Source of the DNA: Diphasiastrum complanatum
Taxonomy: Eukaryota; Streptophyta; Lycopodiopsida; Lycopodiales; Lycopodiaceae
NCBI GenBank assembly: GCA_029204225.1
Contig: CM055113.1
Coordinates: 8,894,364-8,958,363, forward strand
Reading direction: 5' to 3'
Length of the DNA: 64,000 nt
Shown here piece after piece: positions 57,801 through 64,000 of this stretch. Numbering within the stretch: the first letter of the stretch is position 1; every line of letters begins with the position of its first letter. The position numbers and the translations under genes are program-made. Below the pieces are notes generated by a model, which saw nothing but the letters and a program-made list of their open reading frames with translations, was not told the origin of the DNA and ran no database searches.

Positions 57801-60674
57801 GGCAAACTGATCATCATTCCCAACAGAAAAGGAGCTATCCTTAACAGAAGAATAAGAGATTGCAGATCTCAACCTTTACAAGATCTTCAGTCCTTTTTCC
57901 CAGTTCGGACTCTGATTGTTGCAAAGCTGCCTGCACTTGTAAATCCAAATCCACTAAATCAAAAACTTTAAGATCTGAAAATTTTGTCATGAGACATAAT
58001 TGACCAGTTCTTTCACGAGCTGATTCCAAACCGTCCACAATTGTCTGTTAAAAAATCCCTTACCAATTTCCAAAAGTTGCAAACAAAACATAAAACACCT
58101 TTACCTGTATACAATAATATTAAGTCTAGGCCCCATGATAGTACTTGAATGCAGCAAACAAAATATGCAATCTACGTAGCAGATTTTTGGATGCTTCTAA
58201 GCTGTTCCAGGCTAAGGCATGTGCTAGTGTACCATGAATAATCACGAATTGCAGATTATTGATAACATTGTCACTCTAGAGGTTTTTCGGCACTCAACAT
58301 GGACAGACATTTTACGGTATTCCCCGTTTCCCCCCCGCCCCCTTAGAGGATCTACATACAGTGACCTTTGATTTTCAGATATTTAAATCTGTTTGCCCTG
58401 TTTTATATGCTTGGATAGAGAATTAGCCACCTTTGCAATGCATTGATGTGAGAATCCAATATCAAAACTAATGAAATAAGGAAAAAAGATCTTGTGAATC
58501 TTTGCGATATAGTGTGACACATGACTCTATATTTAGTTACAATTGATAATAGGTCATTTCATAATGCTTCAGCTTTCAATGCAACGTTGACATCTCTACA
58601 TCTAGTTCTGAAAGATACAAACAGAGCACCAGCCTGCTCCTTAGCTGAAAAGTTCTTAACAAGGAATGATGTAAAAAATGACTCATCTTAAAAACCATGA
58701 ACCCATTCCATACACATATTATACAATGAATCACAAAACACAAGCATCCAATTCATAGCCGGTAACCTCAGCTTTTCGCAGGGCTTCCTCAGTGCTGTGA
58801 ATTCGTCTCTGCTGCTCTTCATCAATCTTTGTGGCCTGGGTCACAAGCAATAAAGCACAACTCAGAATTGCACATCTCCTTTTAAATATGATCTTATATC
58901 AGACAATAAGAACTAACTACACTAGAGACAACAAGATCATGTGGCCAGGATAAGCGCAATAAAGCACCAGGCAAAATAGAGCATAAACTTCTGATTACAA
59001 ACATGGTGAGATAGCATGCCATAAGAACTAATAACATTGGAGATGATAAAGAAGCAATTAATTAACCAAAATTGGATGAGCATAACCTCATGAACAATTT
59101 ATGCCACAAATCAACCCCTTGTTTTGGGGGCTTCATGAATTCTGATTGCATCTCACCTCGAAGATGTATCAGTGTGACTATCCAGTGCTCCTTCCATCTC
59201 TTTCCTTTTCTCTCATTTGCGTCAAGATCTACTTCGCACATGTCCCTTTTTTTTATTTCTTTCCCTTACGAGGTTGTTCGGTTTCATTGAGGCCAAGGCC
59301 CACAGAGACTTCTGGAAACATATTCTTTGCAGTTGGCCTTCTAACGGAAAGCTTCTGCAAAGTGTTCTCCTGGGTGGAGGCCACGACAGCTTGATTCTAA
59401 GAACCGACCTCAATTGGCAAATCGCACAAAATGGAGAAAGAGGCTATTCATGTGAATGGCATCATTTCAACCACAGGAGCCGGAACTCAGAAATTCGAGC
59501 CTATTGTATGGATGTCTCCAAAAATTTAAGTAAAGTGGGAGTGGGGAGTCAAGTATTAAAGAGCAAACTATAACACAACCAAGTTACTAATAGGATCCAC
59601 TACTTAGACTTCAGTTGCTTACTTGCAGCATTAGCAAGAATGGAACATTTATGCTAGACTTTTGGGTGCTAAAGACAAAGGCACTTATATGCTGAATGGA
59701 ATAACTACTAAAACTTTCCCTTTTTTTCCATTGAAGTTCCAATAGATGTGAACAGCCTTTTCCTGATGACATACATCAATGTCCACATACCAGCAATGAC
59801 CTCATTCTGAAGCTTGGTCCCCTCATTATGAAGCTTGCTGATTATAAGGTCCATCATCAAGAAGATATACTCAAAGAACATCGAGGCATTCTCCAAAACT
59901 ATATGAGCCAAACTACTGTGAGCAACAGACTGCTGACCTCATAATTTTTGTTCAAAAGCTCAGTAACAGTCGCTTCTGAGGATTCTGCACGCGTCTTGAA
60001 AGTTTGTAACTCGCTCTCTAGCTTTCCAACATCATGGTGTAGCTTCTCCACCTTATCATTGATAAGCAAATTAGCAAAGGAGCACCCACATATTTTGATC
60101 CAGCGAAAGAATTTCAGAGCTTCAAGGTGGACAGCATACAAGGAAGAAAATCAAGAAACGCTCTGCAGAACTGAAACTTGAATGCTGTAATCTGGATGTA
60201 GTTAGAAAATGACTCTCATTTATTCTTTCGAATTTCCAAAAGAGAAGACTTGAGTAGCATAGCTAAACTCTAACTGACATCAAGAATCACCACAAAAATA
60301 GTAGTTATACGTAAAAAATTGCTACACCTCTTGCTGAAAGGTATTTCTAAATGAGGAGATTAAGTGTACCTGCGCTTCTAAACTATTCGCTGTGTCTTGT
60401 GCAGCTAACAGCCTCTCTTCTACTTTTCCACTGCCCTGTTCCTGGATAGCCTGTTTTTATAAAGGGTACAAAGACATTAAGTCTGCATGTGGGAAGAAAG
60501 AACAATTACAGCTTTATTTACAAGTGTGTAGCTCTGATATCTATTAAATTTTCGTCCTTGAAGAAGAGCAATTACTAGCTAACTATGATATTTTCCACAC
60601 ATTAAGAATAAACCGTGATCAAAGTGCCGCTTGTAGTGTCCAGCCAGAACTTGATTTGCAGGCGTTCTGAGCAC

Positions 60675-60728
<54 letters not shown>

Positions 60729-61278
60729 CACAACATTGTTGAATATGTCAATAAAAAACCATAACCAATGATTTGTAACCTCTTCTTGAACAGCCATAAA
60801 CAACAAGTAAAAGAAATGCTGCATTCATCCAAAAAGCATTAAGCAATCGTCATAGCAAAATCTCACAATACGAATCTCTGCCGATAGAGCAGCTTCATTG
60901 CACTTACACAAATCAATGGATGACCTCAACAGTCGTCACTCACCATCATCTCCTGCCTTTCAAGACTTTCGCTCACTTACACTTTACTTTAATAACAACA
61001 TTCATCTTTCCTGGCATAGTGGTTATTGTTAACAGATAGCGTATGTATGCATGCAATTGGTTCCATCTTCGATTTACTTATGACACCGTGCATGCAATTG
61101 CAAATCTTAGTCAAACTTTCACCCCGCACAATTGGTATTTACCAGCTGAATTATCAAAATCAACTTGAACCAGGCATGGAGCTATCATTTCCTTAAACAC
61201 ATTGGGGCTTCTGACAAGACGAACTCTTTCATCTTTCAATTATCTGCTATCGTTCAGTTCATAAATATACAAAACAAG

Positions 61279-61350
<72 letters not shown>

Positions 61351-61532
61351 CCCACAGCGTCTATTAATATTATATGCTGCTTACGCATGGACTTGATTGT
61401 CGAATCGTTATTGCCAAAAGAATCAAGTCAGTAACCAAATGCCTTAGGGTTTGTTGCAATCTCTACCAATTCCAGATGAGAGGTGGATACACATTGACAT
61501 GGCCTCTATCACTAGTTTACCTGATATAGTGC

Positions 61533-61577
<45 letters not shown>

Positions 61578-63692
61578 ACAGCAAAAGGATGAACTACTGT
61601 TTTTGTTGTGGTGGACAGCCTTACTACGGGTTGCACATTGTATTCGTACTAGGACAACATTTACTGCTTCACAAGCAACAGTACATTTCTTAAAGTATGT
61701 CTGTAAACGCGATGGGTAGCCGCAAAAACTAGCAAGTCATAGATGGCAAGTTTAAGAGTGGATAGACCTACTAAAGTTACAAATCTTATGCCCACTAGAC
61801 AAGTTTTAATTAGTCACAAGCAGCGACGCAATTCTGGGAGTGTGTCTAAACTGTCCGAGTGACCCACCACGAAATAGTAAGGACAGGAATGCCAAGTTTA
61901 TGAGTGTATTCTGGCAGTTTTTGTTCACACCCTTGGGTATCAAAATAACTTCAAGTAATGCGTACCATCCACACTGTACGGACTCGTGGTCAATTAGAAA
62001 GGGTTAACAGAATGCTGGAACATAATGTGAGGCATTTATGTTTTGACTCACAGAACACTGTTGATAAGTAAGTGGTTAAGTTAGGAAGTTTTGGTGTAAT
62101 ACCACTAAACATTTGTCAATAGGGATGGGCCCAAATGGAGCTTTATGTGGCTGTAGTGGATACTAGTATTCAGATACTTATGATAAATTTGTACTTCTGA
62201 TCAATTAGCAACAAGGGTGGATTCTCCACTATTATCCACTCACAATGTGAGGAAACTGTCTGCTTGCCAGATAGTAGCTATGTCTGAGAAGCTTTCTTGC
62301 ACAAACAGATGATGTTACACATATATCATGTCTGCCAAAGTCGATAGATTCCTAACTTGCTCGTTTCTTGTGGGATGAAGTCACCTACTACCTGTTACTC
62401 AGTTTGGAGACAATTCAAGGTTGGAATATGTTGTTTTTCCCTGATGTGATGGTTTGATAATCATAGCAAATATATCAACAAAACAGCCAATTCATTTAAT
62501 ATATCAGATTCTATATGCAGATACTTCAAAGAATCGAGAGAGAACAGGAAGATCACCTTTAACAAATCAGGTGATGTGGCAAATTTCACCTATGGCCTAA
62601 AGAGGATTCATGGTTGGCTTAAGTGCAGGGCGGTGTACCTACATCAGCAGGATTCTTTTCCTGCAGAACCTTGACATCATATGCGAGTAGAAACTTTCTC
62701 TTCCAGAATTCTACTGGGACGAATGTTGAAAATAGGAGAAACATGATACATATTTTGCATCCACAGATCCCAGGCATGTATTCCTATTTGTTATCAAACA
62801 ACCTAACATCGATATCCAGTCTTGTAGCTTCAAACTGGATTCAACCTTCTCTAGGCCAGGAGCTCTGTTGGGCATAACCTAACCCCATGTGTGAATGGTA
62901 AATCAGGACTACTCTGAGTATTTAGGCTACAAGTAATTGCATCTTTACTGATTGACAGTCACCGATGTTTGGTACTAGATTGTGGCATAAGTTTTTGCCA
63001 TGCTGAACCAACTAACACACCGTTCAGACACCTTGTATGTTGTGACATTTATGATACGGAGATGCATCATCAGAACTATTTTCAACTTTACCTGATCAAT
63101 TGCAAGCTTTACATATCCAAATTATGCACAAAAAATGTCTTAGCTACCAAAGGATGAAACATGCAAGATTCACATGTTACATTTAACTTAGCATGACGCA
63201 TCATTGAACTTAAAAAACAACCGATTTCAGTTATGAGAACGAAATGACAATTTGCATTTCCCCGAAATAACTCACATATCCAGGACACATTATAGTGAGA
63301 GTTCACAAACATCCATTAAACAGCCCAAGAAAGTACGTGATCACCAGATCTCAAACGGATCCATGTTATATCTAGATATAAAATTAACACGGAAGGTAAC
63401 GAAAGGGTTTCAAAATTCAATACCTGAACATCTTCCAATTGGTTCTTCAGAAAAGAGATTACTTTTTCCTTATCCTGCAGGCTCGAATCTTTTGCTTTCA
63501 ATTTCGCCTCTGTATCAGTAAAATATAAACAATTAGCGTAGCGACATATATGGAATCCACGTTGCTTCTCAACCGATCTAATGCTAGCCTAATATGCACG
63601 CCAAGCATGAACTTGCAAGTTGCAACGATGCTTGAACTACCCTTCTGTTGATTGCGTTCCTCTATGGATGGAATACTTGGCTTCAACGTTAA
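45190..63692 (-). CDS. coiled-coil protein with C-terminal membrane anchor, AT2G24420/AT4G31340 family
   Basis: Exons in transcript order: 63641-63692, 63424-63509, 62639-62660, 60944-60975 (tentative), 60370-60450, 59938-60051, 58767-58835, 57874-57930, 52102-52155, 51532-51774, 51325-51366, 51098-51235, 50745-50795, 47374-47562, 46666-46746, 45418-45479, 45190-45271. The sum is 1455 bases (484 residues plus stop); all junctions are GT-AG and phase-consistent. Residues 1 to ~170 form a coiled coil (for example EKVISFLKNQLEDVQ, KLESELQTFKTRAESS). Then come EAWLPVWLVN, the repeat exon, KWLPAAKQHW, KAGPYVDKTAVFAQPYVDK, SLQESIKKYE, SKELIWFLASALLLLP (membrane helix) and a basic tail. The order and motifs match the Arabidopsis 'DNA repair ATPase-related / myosin heavy chain-related' proteins, from memory. 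Their biochemical role is not known to me. The signal peptide and first exon lie beyond 64000. Confidence 0.85.
45418..45479 (-). CDS. transmembrane exon of the coiled-coil gene
   Basis: It encodes ASALLLLPVLGIFLVFSSTF, a single strongly hydrophobic helix. Family members have ASALLALP at the same position after a KELxWF motif, and that motif ends the preceding exon here (SKELIWFL, 46666-46746). Confidence 0.85.
46910..46970 (+). repeat. diverged third copy of the 81-bp repeat, in an intron
   Basis: Words such as gagaggaaacaaagtcctaa and cactacttgttggagga parallel the repeat at 44266-44426. It lies in the intron between 46747 and 47373. Confidence 0.5.
47374..47562 (-). CDS. PYVDK-repeat exon of the coiled-coil gene
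   Basis: The 63 codons include KAGPYVDKTAVFAQPYVDK, ASVFAQPYVQSTRSFYGPFF and LTTTYHLR. These correspond to the family's repeated KPYVDxV / KPHVxKV units and the TTYHxQ motif that joins to the next exon (LQTSLQES). In-frame tandem units of about 33 bp (GPYVDK.., QPYVDK.., QPYVQS..) are visible. Confidence 0.85.
47563..49439 (-). other. intron sequence, no gene seen
   Basis: This is part of the 3.2-kb intron between the exons ending at 47562 and 50745. It holds a (CT)n tract at 48822-48893 and otherwise AT-rich sequence without recognised elements. Confidence 0.5.
48822..48893 (+). repeat. (CT)n microsatellite
   Basis: About 36 CT units with one interruption (tat) near 48839. Confidence 0.97.
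49440..49840 (+). repeat. ~200-bp tandem duplication in an intron
   Basis: 49440-49640 and 49641-49840 are nearly identical, about 200 bases each, differing at only a handful of positions. Each ends cctgtgttgcagcgg. The second copy is followed directly by the palindromic element at 49841. Confidence 0.95.
49841..50480. mobile_element. small non-autonomous element with palindromic ends and a G/C hairpin
   Basis: The left end is rich in gatcgcgatccg and aacgttccggatcg words. The right end (50422-50480) carries gcgttccgggaa, atcccggatcacg and ttccggaatgcgg words. The centre (50092-50152) has runs of G and C that can form strong hairpins (ggggggcggtagcccccc). It has no coding capacity. Termini and target duplication are not defined. 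Confidence 0.5.
50745..50795 (-). CDS. exon d of the coiled-coil gene (duplicate of exon b)
   Basis: It encodes AYQISVSAQPHLETVKE, matching the family motif VYEASKTAxxPHVVxVKE. It shares start (YQIS) and end (ETVKE) with the 42-bp exon at 51325-51366. The flanking introns are also similar, for example GTTGGTGCAT at both donors. Confidence 0.85.
51098..51235 (-). CDS. exon c of the coiled-coil gene
   Basis: The 46 codons include KWLPAAKQHWEDAVLVIGPH, equivalent to KxKWIPAxKEQW in relatives. They end with one copy of the 15-residue repeat module, EWGEHGEPVVTFLSHK. Confidence 0.85.
51325..51366 (-). CDS. exon b of the coiled-coil gene (42 bp)
   Basis: It encodes VYQISGAAQETVKE with a CAG acceptor and GTTGG donor. 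It is phase 0 at both sides, so it could be skipped or duplicated without a frameshift. Confidence 0.8.
51532..51774 (-). CDS. exon a of the coiled-coil gene: five 15-residue tandem repeats
   Basis: 81 codons. After ELAIV come five units of the type EWGEHGEPVVAFLSK, with an exact 45-base period: the word ccatgctc is at 51563, 51608, 51653, 51698 and 51743. Relatives have a single HWxxHGKPAxExxxxK at this place, so the array looks like a lineage-specific expansion. Phase 0 at both ends. The opposite strand also stays open across the repeat, but lacks splice context. Confidence 0.9.
51775..52101 (-). other. short intron
   Basis: Intron between exons at 52102-52155 and 51532-51774; no element seen. 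Confidence 0.6.
52102..52155 (-). CDS. AWLP exon of the coiled-coil gene
   Basis: It encodes VAEAWLPVWLVNLPDRFQ, equivalent to the strongly conserved HGAWLPPWLAxHxxxxQ block of the family. It is the best single anchor for identification. Confidence 0.85.
52652..52711. repeat. 60-bp palindrome without spacer
   Basis: Left arm 52652-52681 starts cccattccggaatggaac and right arm 52682-52711 ends gttccgttccggaatggg. The arms pair at 28 of 30 positions with no loop. It lies in the 5.7-kb intron 52156-57873. Confidence 0.9.
53280..53425. repeat. GTAC/TCGGAA-rich palindromic patch
   Basis: It contains gcacggtacgtgc and ttccgaccc-aaaa-gggtcggaa (53387-53408), both near-perfect inverted repeats. It looks like the end of an element related to the other palindromic intron insertions. 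Confidence 0.55.
53426..54266. other. intron sequence, unassigned
   Basis: Probably transposon remnant; no open frame of use and no recognised motif. Confidence 0.3.
54267..55543 (-). mobile_element. copia gag-protease fragment inside an intron
   Basis: On the minus strand, MASIAEYGLGDSNKLDRTTY and YSIWKLMMQNVL (from 55543) are a copia gag start. A knuckle-like WKYGHFTAECERK is near 54830. VKGEGSVLVMMPSGENKLLK and NVMHVSSL near 54450-54540 are the protease to pre-integrase linker. Frames are broken and no LTR was found. It has the same orientation as the host gene. Confidence 0.75.
55866..56280. mobile_element. small palindromic element with 18-bp tandem repeats
   Basis: The left part (55868-55930) and right part (56160-56215) carry accgtggg, gaaccgtacggttc and accgttaacggt palindromes. 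The centre has ccacacagacctg at 56026, 56044, 56062 and 56087 (periods 18, 18, 25). Next to the right end, 56239-56275 repeats the gttgcccattccggaa word found at the 52652 palindrome. Confidence 0.5.
56612..57076. mobile_element. foldback-type element with ~100-bp arms and a 73-bp duplication
   Basis: 56643-56751 and 56822-56918 are inverted copies, roughly 80% alike by eye, around a ~70-bp loop of attccattgggtttccagt repeats. The flanks carry cgcaattcgcg and gcgattcgctacagcgaatc palindromes. On the right a 61-bp unit starting aattcgctgcaactgtgg occurs at 56943 and 57016. Confidence 0.6.
57077..57873 (-). other. intron sequence, no gene seen
   Basis: No recognised element. Confidence 0.4.
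57874..60051 (-). other. coiled-coil exons 57874-57930, 58767-58835, 59938-60051 and their introns
   Basis: The three phase-0 exons encode AALQQSESELGKRTEDLVK, ATKIDEEQQRRIHSTEEALR-KAE and VEKLHHDVGKLESELQTF plus 20 further residues to LLNKNYE. Heptad-like spacing of leucines and many charged residues support a coiled coil. The introns (57931-58766 and 58836-59937) show no element I can name. Confidence 0.8.
60052..63640 (-). other. introns with microsatellites around small exons
   Basis: This interval holds the exons at 60370-60450, 60944-60975 (tentative), 62639-62660 and 63424-63509. Microsatellites: (GA)n 60677-60728, (CT)n 61281-61328 joined to (CA)n 61328-61350, and (GA)n 61536-61576. 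Nothing else is recognised in the 1.66-kb intron 60976-62638 or the 760-bp intron 62661-63423. Confidence 0.6.
62639..62660 (-). CDS. 22-bp microexon of the coiled-coil gene
   Basis: It encodes EKNPADV plus one base, between TGCAG and GTACAC. It fits the family's LQKKGxxDA position exactly when joined after LEDVQ. A 31-bp version starting nine bases earlier (adding VLQ) is also in frame. Confidence 0.65.
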
Positions 63693-64000
63693 CTATACTA
63701 TTATGTAAAAAAGTTTAATACTTGACAATAGACTTTGCCACCAACTGAAATATAAATCTTCATTGCCATAGACATTCACCAGTGAGGACACACAAAAGAT
63801 CCTGTTGAAAAACTAAGTGCAATACCGTCAGCTATTTCCCCTGCAAGTCAATAGTGTCAACTCCTTCGAACCGATAAAGAAAACTAATCTAGACAACGCT
63901 GATCTAAACGAAATGTGAGATCATTCTTAACTTCGATCTATATGATCAAATCCAGCAAAAGTTTACTCATTCTGCCTCGGATTTTATTCAAACATCAAGA
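63693..64000 (-). other. upstream intron of the coiled-coil gene
   Basis: The N-terminal exon with the expected signal peptide is not visible; the sequence up to the window end shows no clear exon. Confidence 0.4.

Noticed and set aside
60860-60900. Extra coiled-coil exon near 60870 (EAALSAEI)
   Set aside because: Phase joining from the 22-bp exon would create a stop codon, and the splice sites are poor.
62639-62669. 31-bp version of the microexon, adding VLQ
   Set aside because: Also in frame, but the 22-bp version restores the expected coiled-coil length and has the better TGCAG acceptor; kept as an alternative.

Overview
The window looks like nuclear DNA of a flowering plant. It holds GT-AG multi-exon genes of plant-specific families, many nested Ty1/copia and some Ty3/gypsy retrotransposons, very long (GA)n/(CT)n tracts and small palindromic transposon-like elements. 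The species cannot be named from the sequence. I saw no rRNA, tRNA or CRISPR array.

Layout. Bases 1-8391 are transposon debris: a pyrimidine-rich ~80-bp tandem repeat, then a minus-strand copia element (its LTR at 3514-4293) that interrupts the reverse-transcriptase region of a minus-strand gypsy element (4294-8391). Bases 9782-13486 hold the 3' part of a plus-strand gene, four exons and 949 visible residues, that resembles plant GON4-like nuclear proteins; its 5' exons are not recognisable here. Bases 14-21.5 kb are mixed: microsatellites, a LINE-like fragment, a possible multi-exon unit of unknown identity on the minus strand, and an LTR fragment.

Bases 21.66-31.95 kb are a nested minus-strand copia cluster. 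Element B (23461-28234, 5-bp target duplication CTAAT) sits inside an LTR of element A, and element D follows. Bases 32-43.8 kb carry further copia fragments on both strands, a GGTAC-rich DNA-transposon-like segment, and a two-LTR defective copia element (38544-41741).

From 45190 to at least 63692 the minus strand carries one long gene. I traced 17 exons (484 residues; total CDS length divisible by three; 16 phase-consistent GT-AG junctions). It encodes a coiled-coil protein with a C-terminal membrane helix and a lysine-rich tail, related to Arabidopsis AT2G24420/AT4G31340. Its first exon or exons lie beyond base 64000. Its introns carry a copia fragment and several palindromic elements. One exon contains five exact-period 45-bp in-frame repeats, and an exon pair with its introns has been duplicated. 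I consider these the most interesting features of the window.
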